From assembly GCF_030817175.1 (NCBI RefSeq), contig NZ_JAUSYY010000001.1, forward strand, positions 2,604,001-2,668,000: 64,000 nucleotides of DNA. The letters are read 5' to 3'. A program made the translations under genes and the position numbers. The stretch is from Agromyces ramosus (GTDB taxonomy: Bacteria > Actinomycetota > Actinomycetes > Actinomycetales > Microbacteriaceae). This document shows, one piece after another, positions 42,800 to 51,277 of this stretch (positions are counted from its first letter, which is position 1; each line of letters begins with the position of its first letter). The notes under the pieces are model-generated. The model had not been told where the DNA came from. It did not search any database and saw nothing but the letters and a program-made list of their open reading frames with translations.

Positions 42800-43678
42800 C
42801 TACGCCTCGGGGATCGCCAGACTGAACGCGTCGGTCGTGATATCGGCGGGCTCAGGGCCGCCGCGCACGCCGGTGTCGAGCCGGTCGATCGCCTCGAGCT
42901 CCGCCCCGGCGAGCTCGAAGTCGAACACGTCGAAGTTCTCGGCGATGCGTTCGGGGCGCGCCGACTTCGGGATGGCGGATCGGCCGTGCTGCAGCTGCCA
43001 GCGCAGCATCACCTGCGCGGGCGTCTTGCGATGGTTCACGGCGATGCCGCCGATCACGTCGTCGTCGAGCGTGCTCGAGCCCCCGCTCCGGTAGAACGTG
43101 ATGCCGCCGATCGGCGACCACGCCTGCGTCACGATGCCATGCTCCGCGTTCGCGGCCCTGACCTCGGGCTGCGAGAAGTACGGGTGCACCTCGACCTGGT
43201 TCACGGCCGGCACCACCGACGTCCGCTCGAGGAGCGAGGTGAGGTGGTCGGGCATGAAGTTGCTCACGCCGATCGCGCGCACCCGCCCATCGGCGAGGAG
43301 GGTCTCGAGCCCGCGGTACGCCTCGACCGTCCGGTCGAACTGCTTCGGCGTGGGCTGGTGCAGGATGAGCAGGTCGAGCACGTCGACGCCCAGCTTGCGC
43401 GTGCTCTTCTCGAACGCGTGCAACGTCTCGTCGTAGCCGTAATCGCTGATCCACACCTTCGTCTCGATGAAGACCTCCGACCGGTCGAGGCCCGACTGCC
43501 GAATCGCTTCGCCGACGCCGCGTTCGTTGAGGTACGCGGCCGCGGTGTCGATGTGGCGGTATCCGACGCGGAGGGCGGATGCCACGGCATCGGCGGTCTC
43601 GTCGGGCGGCGTCCGGTATACGCCGAAGCCGAGGGCGGGCATCGTGATTCCGTTGTTGAGCGTGAGCGTCTGTGTCAT
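42800..43678 (-). CDS. Aldo/keto reductase
   Basis: A 292-residue NADPH-dependent reductase with the (beta/alpha)8 AKR barrel. The catalytic tetrad is visible: Asp and Tyr in 'RHIDTAAAYLNERGVG', Lys in 'IETKVW' and His in 'DLLILHQP'. NADP-binding 'IPKSARPERIAEN' is at the C-terminus, 'AIGVSNF' in the middle. It resembles 2,5-diketo-gluconate reductases; the carbonyl substrate is unknown. The start is ATG 43678. Confidence 0.95.
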   Translation of the reverse strand: MTQTLTLNNGITMPALGFGVYRTPPDETADAVASALRVGYRHIDTAAAYLNERGVGEAIRQSGLDRSEVFIETKVWISDYGYDETLHAFEKSTRKLGVDVLDLLILHQPTPKQFDRTVEAYRGLETLLADGRVRAIGVSNFMPDHLTSLLERTSVVPAVNQVEVHPYFSQPEVRAANAEHGIVTQAWSPIGGITFYRSGGSSTLDDDVIGGIAVNHRKTPAQVMLRWQLQHGRSAIPKSARPERIAENFDVFDFELAGAELEAIDRLDTGVRGGPEPADITTDAFSLAIPEA

Positions 43679-43728
43679 CAGCTCGACGCTACGCGTGCTC
43701 ACCCCGACGAGGGCGGCCCGGTCAGGGC

Positions 43729-44379
43729 ATGTCAGATCTGACTGCGGTCACCCGGGACATCGTCGCCCTTGTCGAGGACGCGCGAGTGCGCAAGAGTGAC
43801 GGCATGCACGTCACCGGGTTCCTCACTCCCGACGAGTTCTGGGCCGTCGTCGACCGCGGCGACGACGAGGTGCGGCGTTCCTTCGCGGAGCGACCGGTCT
43901 ACGCCGTGCGGGGATGGCCGGGGCGCGCCATGATCTCGGAGTGGTCGTTCGGCGGTGGCAGCGGCATCCGCTCGATCGCGTTCCTTCCTGCAGGCTGGAA
44001 CGGCGCCGATTACTCGGCTGACGAGGCGAAGCCGCGCGTCGACGTGCTCGTCGATCTCACCGAACCCCGACAGATGGTCGCTGAACGCATTGCGCAGGGC
44101 ATCCTCGCGCGCAGCGGCACGCCACCGACGCTGCCGATGCCCGATGCGCCGGCCCCCGACGCGATCATCGAGCTCGAGGTCGACGGCATCGGCGAGCCGT
44201 TCGAGATGTGGTCGGATGACGCGGGCGAACGAGCGGCCGGTCGTATCGGTGGCGTCACCGTCGTGCTGGAGACCGTCGATCACCCGATCGCGGACATCGC
44301 GCTCGAACGCGTCACCGACCTCGAGCGATTCATCGCCGAGCGGCGACGCTGGATCCGGGCTCAGCGCGGCGAGGACTGA
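43729..44379 (+). CDS. Conserved-looking hypothetical protein
   Basis: A 216-residue soluble protein with no family I recognise. It is a mixed alpha/beta sequence with a Trp-rich part ('YAVRGWPGRAMISEWSFGGG') and a predicted domain 'IIELEVDGIGEPFEMWSDDAGERAAGRIGGVTVVLE' that reads like a beta-sheet unit with internal homology to small regulatory folds. It ends in a basic helix. CAGGG precedes the ATG. It is divergent from the aldo/keto reductase, with a 50-bp gap. Confidence 0.6.
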   Translation: MSDLTAVTRDIVALVEDARVRKSDGMHVTGFLTPDEFWAVVDRGDDEVRRSFAERPVYAVRGWPGRAMISEWSFGGGSGIRSIAFLPAGWNGADYSADEAKPRVDVLVDLTEPRQMVAERIAQGILARSGTPPTLPMPDAPAPDAIIELEVDGIGEPFEMWSDDAGERAAGRIGGVTVVLETVDHPIADIALERVTDLERFIAERRRWIRAQRGED

Positions 44380-44390
44380 CGCGCCGCCCG

Positions 44391-45035
44391 CTAGTGCTGC
44401 TCCACCCCGGAGAAGAACGCGGCGGTGCGGTCTGCCGAGGCGCGAGCGGACTCCTCGGGTTCGCCCGCCGCGATGGCGGCATCGCCCCACACCGCTGCGG
44501 AGGCGCGGATGAACGCGAGTCCCTCCTCAGACGTCGCCCATTCGGTGGTCTCGAGGGGCGCGTCGGTGTCGAACGCGAGGTGGGCCGCGAGCCCGAGCAG
44601 GGCGCCGTCCCAGCCGACACCCGTCGCACCGGGGCCGAACTGGTCGTAGAACTCGTAGGGCACGTCGCCGGAGTGCTGCAGCGTGAGGCGGGTGCCGTCG
44701 CCCTCGGGGGTGAGCGTGACGCTCAGCTCGCTCGTGCCGCCGCCGAACTCCCACGTGGCGGAGAAGCCGGTGGGGGCGTCGCACGTGAGGATGGTGCCGC
44801 TCGCGTTGCCCTCGACCGCGTACGTGCCGCCGAGCCGGAAGTCGCCGCTGACGGTGCCGAACCAGCGGGCGAGGCGCTGCTGGTCGACGATCGCGTTCCA
44901 GAGGTCGTCGACGTCGGTGCGGTAGACGTGGCTGACCGTCAGCACGCTGGCAGCTGCGGCATCCTGCTTGTCGATGGTCACCGATCGGTGCGCCTCGGTG
45001 AGCACCCGGTGGGCCTCGGACGTGTAGTCGTTCAT
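44391..45035 (-). CDS. SRPBCC/AHSA1-domain protein
   Basis: A 214-residue START-like (AHSA1) protein: 'VSHVYRTDVDDLWNAIVDQQRLARWFGTVSGDFRLGGTY' opens the helix-grip fold and 'WEFGGGTSELSVTLTPEGDGTRLTLQHSG' follows. Such proteins bind hydrophobic ligands and are commonly co-transcribed with an ArsR repressor, as here. Its start overlaps the stop of the arsR-like gene (ATGA), so it is the second gene of that operon. Confidence 0.85.
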   Translation of the reverse strand: MNDYTSEAHRVLTEAHRSVTIDKQDAAAASVLTVSHVYRTDVDDLWNAIVDQQRLARWFGTVSGDFRLGGTYAVEGNASGTILTCDAPTGFSATWEFGGGTSELSVTLTPEGDGTRLTLQHSGDVPYEFYDQFGPGATGVGWDGALLGLAAHLAFDTDAPLETTEWATSEEGLAFIRASAAVWGDAAIAAGEPEESARASADRTAAFFSGVEQH

Positions 45036-45403
45036 TCCTGTTCCTCCTCATCATGGTTCGGGGTCGGTCGCGTCGCCGGTCGTCGTGTGCGCTTGCCGCG
45101 GGCGATCTCGGTCTCGAGCGCCGAGAGGCGCGGGCTCCAGTAGCGGCGGAACGGTGTCATCCATTCATCCACCTGCCGCATCCCCTCCGCTTCGAACGAG
45201 TAGAGGCGCCTCGGCCCGTCGGCGCGCGATGAGGCGAAGCCGCTGTCGCGAAGCACGCGCAGGTGCTGCGACACCGCCGACTGGGTGATGCCGAACTCGC
45301 CGACGACGGCGTCGGTCAGCTCGCCGGCGCTGCGCTCGCCGTCGATGAGCAGCTCGAGCACGCGCCGGCGTACCGGGTCTCCGAGGACATCGAACGCGTG
45401 CAT
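45032..45403 (-). CDS. ArsR-family transcriptional regulator
   Basis: A 123-residue winged-helix repressor: 'DVLGDPVRRRVLELLIDGERSAGELTDAV' and the recognition region 'FGITQSAVSQHLRVLRDSGF', with the beta wing 'RADGPRRLYSF'. No metal-binding Cys motif is visible, so it probably senses an organic ligand or works with its SRPBCC partner. A TTGACT/TACGAT promoter with an 18-bp spacer puts +1 on the start ATG. A 32-bp near-palindrome fills the -35 and spacer, implying autoregulation. Confidence 0.9.
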   Translation of the reverse strand: MHAFDVLGDPVRRRVLELLIDGERSAGELTDAVVGEFGITQSAVSQHLRVLRDSGFASSRADGPRRLYSFEAEGMRQVDEWMTPFRRYWSPRLSALETEIARGKRTRRPATRPTPNHDEEEQE

Positions 45404-45409
45404 GGCCCA

Positions 45410-45439
45410 ATCGTATTAGCACTGACTCATATGAGTCAA
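45410..45439 (-). promoter_or_regulatory. Promoter of the arsR-SRPBCC operon
   Basis: On the minus strand -35 TTGACT (45439-45434), 18-bp spacer, -10 TACGAT (45415-45410). Six nucleotides later comes the ATG, so transcription probably begins at the start codon. Confidence 0.65.
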
Positions 45440-45446
45440 GACTAAT
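45415..45446. promoter_or_regulatory. Candidate ArsR operator
   Basis: A 16-bp perfect palindrome TGACTCATATGAGTCA (45423-45438) is flanked symmetrically by ATTAG (45415-45419) and CTAAT (45442-45446), giving 13 of 16 matched pairs. It covers the promoter spacer and touches the stop codon of the upstream lacI-like gene. Confidence 0.7.
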
Positions 45447-46521
45447 GCGAGCGACGCATGCCCTCAGGGCGCGTCCCGGTGTTCACCGGGCCGGCGGATC
45501 GCCGCGGCACGAGCTGCGACGACCACACGGGAATCGGCTGGCTCAGTTTGCCCTCGATCTGGGAGAGCAGCTCGAGCACCGAGGCACGACCTTGCGCCTC
45601 GAAGTCGACGCGCAAGGTCGTGAGGGGCGGGTCGAAGTACGCGGCGTCGGGGATGTCGTCGATGCCGACGACGCTCACGTCGTCGGGCACGCGATAGCCG
45701 CGTTCCTTCAGGGCGAGCATCGCGCCGAGGGCCATCTGGTCGTTCGCCGCGACGAACGCGGTGGCTTCGGGAAGCTCGGCGAGCGTCGTGATCGCCTCGT
45801 ATCCGGATCTCGCCGACCAGTCGCCGGGGAGCACGCCGAGCGAGCGCAGCCCTTGACCCTCGACCGCGGTTTCATAGGCATGGATGCGGTTGCGCGCCGC
45901 CGTCCAGTTGGTCGGGCCGGCGATGTGCACGAGGTTGCGGTGCCCGAGGTCGGCGAGGTGCGTGATGAGCGCCGGGAGGCCGACACCGGTGAGCTCCGAC
46001 GGCTCGCCGCTCACCGCGTCGTCGGCCTCGACGGCGATGAGCGTCGGCACGCGGAACTCCGTCGTCTCGAATGCCCGGGTCATCTCGTCGGTCGACGAGA
46101 GCGCGAGCACGCCGGCGAGGTCGTGCTGGGTGATGAGCGCGAGCGACTCCTCGATCGCGCGTGGGTTGCGCACGTCGAGTGAGACCAGGTCGAGCACGTA
46201 GCCCGCCTCGCGGGCCGCAGCGCTGGCGCCTTCCGCCACCCGGCTGGGGCCGACGTGCGAGATCTCGTGGGTGAGCGCGCCGATGCGGTGGGAACGCCCC
46301 GACTTGAGGCTGCGGGCGGTCAGGTTGGGTCGGTATCCGAGCTCGTCGAGGGCCTGCACGACCTTCTCGCGTGTCTCCGGGCGAATGCCCGTGAAGCCCT
46401 TCAGGAAGCGGCTGACCGTCTGGTGCGACACGCCAGCCGCCTGGGCGACGTCGTAGATGGTGGCGGCCTTCATCGGTGCGCCGTTGCGTTCCGATTCGCG
46501 CGGCTCAGAATCCGTGCTCAT
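45442..46521 (-). CDS. LacI-family repressor of the galactoside locus
   Basis: A 359-residue LacI/GalR regulator. The N-terminal helix-turn-helix is 'TIYDVAQAAGVSHQTVSRFL' (residues 21-40) with the hinge 'YRPNLTARSLKSGRS'; the rest is a periplasmic-binding-protein-like sugar-sensing domain. It is divergent from a GH42 beta-galactosidase gene, with two matching operators GAATGTTGTC/GACAACATTC type over that gene's promoter. The effector is probably galactose, lactose or a galacto-oligosaccharide (inference). The ATG at 46521 has GAGGGGA upstream. Confidence 0.9.
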   Translation of the reverse strand: MSTDSEPRESERNGAPMKAATIYDVAQAAGVSHQTVSRFLKGFTGIRPETREKVVQALDELGYRPNLTARSLKSGRSHRIGALTHEISHVGPSRVAEGASAAAREAGYVLDLVSLDVRNPRAIEESLALITQHDLAGVLALSSTDEMTRAFETTEFRVPTLIAVEADDAVSGEPSELTGVGLPALITHLADLGHRNLVHIAGPTNWTAARNRIHAYETAVEGQGLRSLGVLPGDWSARSGYEAITTLAELPEATAFVAANDQMALGAMLALKERGYRVPDDVSVVGIDDIPDAAYFDPPLTTLRVDFEAQGRASVLELLSQIEGKLSQPIPVWSSQLVPRRSAGPVNTGTRPEGMRRSH

Positions 46522-46613
46522 GACGATCCCCTCAGTACGTGGCGCGGGCTCACCACCTCGGGTGGTCGTGAGTGCGTCACGTGATCATTTTCGTCACAGT
46601 GTCCAATTGGTGC

Positions 46614-46643
46614 TTGACAAGGCGATGTTATCGGCAACATTCT
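46614..46643 (+). promoter_or_regulatory. Promoter of the galactoside operon
   Basis: A perfect -35 TTGACA (46614-46619) with a poor -10 (CATTCT at an 18-bp spacer, 46638-46643). Operator 2 covers the spacer and -10, as expected for tight LacI-type repression. Confidence 0.6.
46623..46642. promoter_or_regulatory. LacI-type operator O2
   Basis: CGATGTTATC followed by GGCAACATTC; it matches the O1 arms at 7 of 10 and 9 of 10 positions. Its centre is 32 bp (about three helical turns) from O1. Confidence 0.65.
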
Positions 46644-46654
46644 GGTTTGGCACG

Positions 46655-46674
46655 GAATGTTGTCGACAACATTC
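46655..46674. promoter_or_regulatory. LacI-type operator O1
   Basis: A perfect 20-bp palindrome, GAATGTTGTC followed by its reverse complement, with the central CG typical of LacI-family sites. It lies between promoter and start codon of the GH42 gene. Confidence 0.8.
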
Positions 46675-46727
46675 GCCGCATCGCCCAGTGCACACCACCA
46701 TCCAGTCCCACAACGGAGTTCGCACAG

Positions 46728-48830
46728 ATGCAGAACCACCAGCCGGTCCAGTCGATGAGCGGACTCCTGTTCGGCGTGGCCTACTACCCCGAGTACCACC
46801 TCACCGATCGGGTCGAGCTGGACCTCGACCTGATGCGCGACGCGGGCATCAACGTGATCCGCGTGGGCGAGTCCGTGTGGTCGACGTGGGAGCCCCGCGA
46901 CGGCGAGTTCGACCTGGAGTGGCTGGCGCCGGTGCTCGACAGCGCCCATCGCCGCGGCATCCGCGTGATTCTCGGAACACCGACGTACGCGGTGCCCCCG
47001 TGGCTGCAGGTCGCGCATCCCGAGATCGCCGCCGAGCGGCGCACCGGCGAGCGAATCCCGTGGGGCGCGCGGCAGGAGGTCGACTTCAGCCACCCGGTCT
47101 TCCGAACGCACGCCGAGCGGGTCATCCGTGCCGTCATCGAACGCTACGCCGGGCACCCCGCCGTGATCGGCTACCAGGTCGACAACGAGCCGGGCATGGA
47201 GCTGTTCCACAACGACCACGTCTTCGAGGGCTTCGTGCAGCGGCTGCGCGAACAGTACGGCGACGTCGAGACGCTCAACCGCGAATGGGGCCTCACGTAC
47301 TGGTCGCACCGCCTCGGCGACTGGTCGCAGCTGTGGCGGCCCGACGGCAACACCTTCCCGCAGTACGACCTCGCGTGGCGGCGGTATCAGGCCGAGCTCA
47401 CCACCGAGTTCATCTCGTGGCAGGCCGACCTCGTGCGTGAGTACCGCCGGCCCGGCCAGTTCGTGACGACCTGCCTGCAGTACGGACGGCCGGCGCTCGA
47501 CGACGAGCGGTTGTCGCGCGCCCTCGACATCACGGCGGGCAATCCCTACTACGGCATGCAAGACCACCTGGATGCCTCGCTCGAGCGGCCGCAGCTCAGT
47601 CACTGGACCACGACCGGGGTCGCCGCGCTCTTCCGGCAGGCAGACCGCATGTACGCGTCGAAGCAGGGCCGGTACCTCGTCACCGAGACCAATGCGCAGT
47701 CGATCGGCCACTCCGACACGAACTTCCCGCCGTACCCCGGACAACTGAAGCAGGCGGCCTACACCTTCATCTCGCGGGGCGCGGCGATGATCGAGTACTG
47801 GCACTGGCACACGCTGCCGTATGGCATCGAGACCTACTGGGGCGGCGTGCTGCCGCACAGCCTCGAGCCCGGCCGCGTCTACGCCGAGGTGGCCGAGATC
47901 GGCGCCGAGCTGTCGAAGATCGGCACGACGCTCGACGGGTTCGAGCCCGACGCGGATGTCGCGATCCTCTGGTCGAATCCGAGCCGCTTCGCGCTGCAGT
48001 TCTCGCCGCCGTTGCGCGTCGGCGGGGCACCAGACGGCGAATCATTCGAGCGCATCGTCGACGCGTTCCACCGCGGCGCGGTCGAGACGGGGCGGCAGGC
48101 ACGTCTCCTGCACCTCGATCAGGCTGCCGAGCTCGGTGCAGCCGCACTCGCCGACCGGTTCCCGGTGCTGGTCGCCGCGGGCGTCTACGTGACCTCCGAC
48201 GATGAGCTGCAACTGCTGCGCGACTACGTGTCGGCGGGCGGCCACCTCATCGTCGGCATCCGCACGGGCTACGCCGACGACGAGGCACGTGCCCGTGTCG
48301 AGGTCGCCCCGCCCCGCCTCGCCGACCTCGCGGGCACCCGCTACGAGGAGTACTCGAACCTCGACGACGAGGTCGCGGTCGTGAGCGAGTCCGACGAGCT
48401 GCACCTCGACGGCGCCGCCGCGCGCCTGTGGATCGACGGCCTCATCGCCGACGACGCCGACGTGCTCGCGCGATACGAGCACCCGCGATTCGGCGACTTC
48501 CCGGCCGTCACGAGTCACGCTGTCGGCGACGGGCGCGTCACCGTCCTCGGCTGCGTGCCCAACCGCGCGCTCGCGGGCGGCATCGTCCGCTGGGCGGCGG
48601 GCGAAGGGCCCGGCCACGAGCTCGCCGGGGAGACCGCATCGCCGGTCTCCGTGGCATCCGGCTCACTGCCCGGCCGACGCCGCGTGTGGTTCGTCTTCAA
48701 CTGGGGGTGGGAGCCGCAGGTCATCACGATCGCGGCCGACATCGCCGACACCGTCACCGGAGAGCGACTCCAGACGGGCACCGATGTCTCACTGCCGGCC
48801 TGGTCGGCGCGGACCTTCGTCAGCCAGTGA
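46728..48830 (+). CDS. GH42 beta-galactosidase
   Basis: A 700-residue glycoside hydrolase family 42 enzyme. The TIM-barrel start 'GVAYYPEYHLTDRVELDLDLMRDAGINVIRVGE' is diagnostic. The acid/base is Glu154 in 'YQVDNEPG' and the nucleophile probably Glu320 in 'LVTETNAQS'. A trimerisation domain and a C-terminal beta domain follow ('VWFVFNWGWEPQ'). There is no signal peptide, so it hydrolyses imported beta-galactosides in the cytosol. It heads the operon with an ABC importer and a second GH42. The start is ATG 46728 with GGAG 9 nt upstream. Confidence 0.9.
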   Translation: MQNHQPVQSMSGLLFGVAYYPEYHLTDRVELDLDLMRDAGINVIRVGESVWSTWEPRDGEFDLEWLAPVLDSAHRRGIRVILGTPTYAVPPWLQVAHPEIAAERRTGERIPWGARQEVDFSHPVFRTHAERVIRAVIERYAGHPAVIGYQVDNEPGMELFHNDHVFEGFVQRLREQYGDVETLNREWGLTYWSHRLGDWSQLWRPDGNTFPQYDLAWRRYQAELTTEFISWQADLVREYRRPGQFVTTCLQYGRPALDDERLSRALDITAGNPYYGMQDHLDASLERPQLSHWTTTGVAALFRQADRMYASKQGRYLVTETNAQSIGHSDTNFPPYPGQLKQAAYTFISRGAAMIEYWHWHTLPYGIETYWGGVLPHSLEPGRVYAEVAEIGAELSKIGTTLDGFEPDADVAILWSNPSRFALQFSPPLRVGGAPDGESFERIVDAFHRGAVETGRQARLLHLDQAAELGAAALADRFPVLVAAGVYVTSDDELQLLRDYVSAGGHLIVGIRTGYADDEARARVEVAPPRLADLAGTRYEEYSNLDDEVAVVSESDELHLDGAAARLWIDGLIADDADVLARYEHPRFGDFPAVTSHAVGDGRVTVLGCVPNRALAGGIVRWAAGEGPGHELAGETASPVSVASGSLPGRRRVWFVFNWGWEPQVITIAADIADTVTGERLQTGTDVSLPAWSARTFVSQ

Positions 48831-48876
48831 GCGCCAAGGGATCGTGTGATCCATCCCAACCACAGAAAGAGTGATC

Positions 48877-50226
48877 ATGAAGAAGGCACGGAGAACAGCA
48901 GTGACGCTGGTGGGCGGCGCCGTCTCGATCGGCATGCTCCTGACCGGGTGCACCCCGGACGCCGGTGGCGGCACGACCGACGGCCCCATCACCGACGAAC
49001 AGCGCGAGGAGGCCCTCAGCACCCCCACCGAGCTCACCTTCTGGACGTGGGTTCCCGACATCGAGAACGAGGTCGCCCTCTTCGAGGAGAAGTACCCCGA
49101 GATCGACGTGACCGTCGAGAACGTCGGCCAGGGCCTGCCGCACTACCAGAAGCTGCGCAGCGCGATCGAGGCGGGCGAAGGGGCTCCGGATGTCGCGCAG
49201 ATCGAGTACCAGTACATCCCGTCGTTCGTGCTCCCCGAGTCGTTGCTCGACCTGAGGCCCTACGGCGCCGACGACCTCTCGGGCGAGTACGTGGACTGGG
49301 CGTGGAACCAGGTCTCACCCGACGATCCGGTCTGGGCGATCCCGCAGGACGTCGGCCCGATGGGCAACCTCTATCGCGAGGACATCCTGGCGCAGGCGGG
49401 CATCACCGAGCCACCCGCGACCTGGGACGAGTACGCGACGGCGGCCCAAGCCGTGAAGGAGGCCACGGGCTCGTACATCTCGAACCTCGGCGCCACCCAG
49501 GCCGGCCAGATGATCGGCTTCTTCTGGCAGGCCGGGGTCAAGCCCTTCGGCTACGACGGAGAGGAGACGGTGAAGATCGACGTCAACAGCGACGAGGCCA
49601 AGGAGGTCGCGACCTACTGGACCGACCTGATCCAGCAGGATCTCATCTCGACCGACGTCGACTTCCAGGACGAGTGGTACCAGGGCCTCGCCAGCGGGAA
49701 GTACGCGGGCTGGCTCACCGCCGCCTGGGGTCCGATCTTCCTCCAGGGCACGGCCGAGGGCACGACGGGCCTCTGGCGGGCCGCGCCGCTGCCGCAGTGG
49801 CAGGAGGGCGATGAGGTCTCGGGCAACTGGGGCGGCTCGTCCGACGCGGTGCTCGCGGACAGCGAGAACCCGATCGCCGCGTACGAGCTCGCGAAGTTCA
49901 TCAACAGCGATGAGGAATCGGCGATGAAGCTCGCGACGGAGCAGTTCCTCTTCCCGCCGCAGGTCTCGGTGCTGGAGGATCCCGCGTTCGTCGACCAGGA
50001 GTCGGAGTTCTACGGTGGCCAGCAGGTCAACAAGCTGTTCTCCGAGATCTCGGAGACGGTGGACACCGACTTCCAGTGGCTCCCGTTCATGGACTACGTG
50101 TACTCGAGCTACGAGGAGACGATCGGCACCGTCATCGCCGACAAGGGCGACATCGCCGCGGCGCTCGACGAGTGGCAGGACCAGCTCGTCGCCTACGCGG
50201 AGGACCAGGGCTTCACCGTCGAGTGA
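48877..50226 (+). CDS. ABC transporter solute-binding lipoprotein (sugar type)
   Basis: A 449-residue extracellular solute-binding protein of family 1. A signal peptide ends in the lipobox 'LLTGC' with the lipid-modified Cys25. 'ELTFWTWVPDIENEVALFEEKYPEIDVTVENVG' begins the sugar-binding fold, and 'WYQGLASGKYAGWLTAAWGP' is typical of oligosaccharide binders. It captures galacto-oligosaccharides outside the membrane for the two downstream permeases (inference from context). AAAGAG precedes ATG 48877. A strong hairpin follows the stop. Confidence 0.9.
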   Translation: MKKARRTAVTLVGGAVSIGMLLTGCTPDAGGGTTDGPITDEQREEALSTPTELTFWTWVPDIENEVALFEEKYPEIDVTVENVGQGLPHYQKLRSAIEAGEGAPDVAQIEYQYIPSFVLPESLLDLRPYGADDLSGEYVDWAWNQVSPDDPVWAIPQDVGPMGNLYREDILAQAGITEPPATWDEYATAAQAVKEATGSYISNLGATQAGQMIGFFWQAGVKPFGYDGEETVKIDVNSDEAKEVATYWTDLIQQDLISTDVDFQDEWYQGLASGKYAGWLTAAWGPIFLQGTAEGTTGLWRAAPLPQWQEGDEVSGNWGGSSDAVLADSENPIAAYELAKFINSDEESAMKLATEQFLFPPQVSVLEDPAFVDQESEFYGGQQVNKLFSEISETVDTDFQWLPFMDYVYSSYEETIGTVIADKGDIAAALDEWQDQLVAYAEDQGFTVE

Positions 50227-50230
50227 GCCC

Positions 50231-50272
50231 GTGAGGCGCCCGCCGCACCGCACCGCACCGCGGGCGCCTCAC
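50231..50272 (+). terminator. 13-bp hairpin between binding protein and permease genes
   Basis: Perfect arms GTGAGGCGCCCGC (50231-50243) and its complement (50260-50272) enclose a 16-nt loop of CGCAC/CGCACC repeats, 5 bp after the stop. There is no T-run. It probably acts as an attenuator or mRNA 3'-end stabiliser that keeps the binding protein in excess over the permeases. Confidence 0.65.
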
Positions 50273-50308
50273 GCCCCTGGCCCGAATCCACGATCAGAAG
50301 GAGCCGCC

Positions 50309-51277
50309 ATGTCGCAAACCCCGGCGCTCAGAGCCGAGCGCCCCGCCGCACCGCCGTCGCCGTCAGTTGCCAGGCGCGGTGCGAGCACGGCGAAGCGCAA
50401 GCAGTACCGTGCCGCCTACCTCTTCCTCCTCCCGTTCTTCGTCGTGTTCATCACGATGCTCGTTGTACCCCTCGTCTACTCGGGTTACCTGAGCCTGTTC
50501 GAGAGCAAGCTCATCGGCGGCGACGTCTTCGCCGGCCTCGCGAACTACGTTCGCGCCCTGCAGGACTCCGCGTTCCTGGCGAGCATCGGCCGTATGGGCC
50601 TGTTCTTCGTCGTCCAGGTGCCGATCATGCTCGGCCTGGCGCTGTTCCTCGCCCTCGCGCTCGACACGGGCCGCGCTCGCGGCTCGAAGGGCGTGCGGCT
50701 GCTCGTGTTCATGCCGTACGCCGTGCCCGCGGTGGTCGCCACGCTGATGTGGGGCTACCTGTACGGTCCCGACTTCGGTCCGATCGCCCAGATCGCGCGG
50801 GGCGTCGGCCTCGGCACGCCCGACTTCCTCTCGCCCGAGAACATCCTCGGTTCGATGATGAACATCGTCACGTGGGAGTTCGTCGGCTACAACATGATCA
50901 TCATGTACGCGGCGCTGCGGTCGATCCCGGGCGAGCTCTACGAGGCGGCCGAGATCGACGGCGCCGGCCAGTGGCGCATCGCGTGGAGCGTGAAGATCCC
51001 CGCGATCCGCCCGGCGATCCTGCTGACCGTGATCTTCTCGATCATCGGCACGTTCCAGCTCTTCGCCGAGCCGAGCCTGCTGAACGCGATCGCGCCCGAT
51101 GCCATCACGAACTCGTTCACGCCGAACTACTACGCCTACAACCTCGCGTTCATCAACCAGGAGCTCAACTACGCGGCCGCGATCGCGTTCCTCCTCGGCA
51201 TCTTCATCGCGATCGTGTCGTACATCGTGCAGCTCAGCACACAACGGCGTGAGCGCCGCGAGAGGGGGATGTCATGA
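50309..51277 (+). CDS. ABC transporter permease 1 (MalF-type)
   Basis: A 322-residue permease with six or so membrane helices. The EAA motif, which docks the ATPase, is 'YEAAEIDGAGQWRIAWSVKIPAI' in the C-terminal part. The first helix 'AAYLFLLPFFVVFITMLVVPLVYSGYLS' is typical of MalF/UgpA-like subunits. AGAAGGAG lies upstream of ATG 50309. It overlaps the next permease by ATGA. No ATP-binding gene is in the operon. Confidence 0.9.
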   Translation: MSQTPALRAERPAAPPSPSVARRGASTAKRKQYRAAYLFLLPFFVVFITMLVVPLVYSGYLSLFESKLIGGDVFAGLANYVRALQDSAFLASIGRMGLFFVVQVPIMLGLALFLALALDTGRARGSKGVRLLVFMPYAVPAVVATLMWGYLYGPDFGPIAQIARGVGLGTPDFLSPENILGSMMNIVTWEFVGYNMIIMYAALRSIPGELYEAAEIDGAGQWRIAWSVKIPAIRPAILLTVIFSIIGTFQLFAEPSLLNAIAPDAITNSFTPNYYAYNLAFINQELNYAAAIAFLLGIFIAIVSYIVQLSTQRRERRERGMS

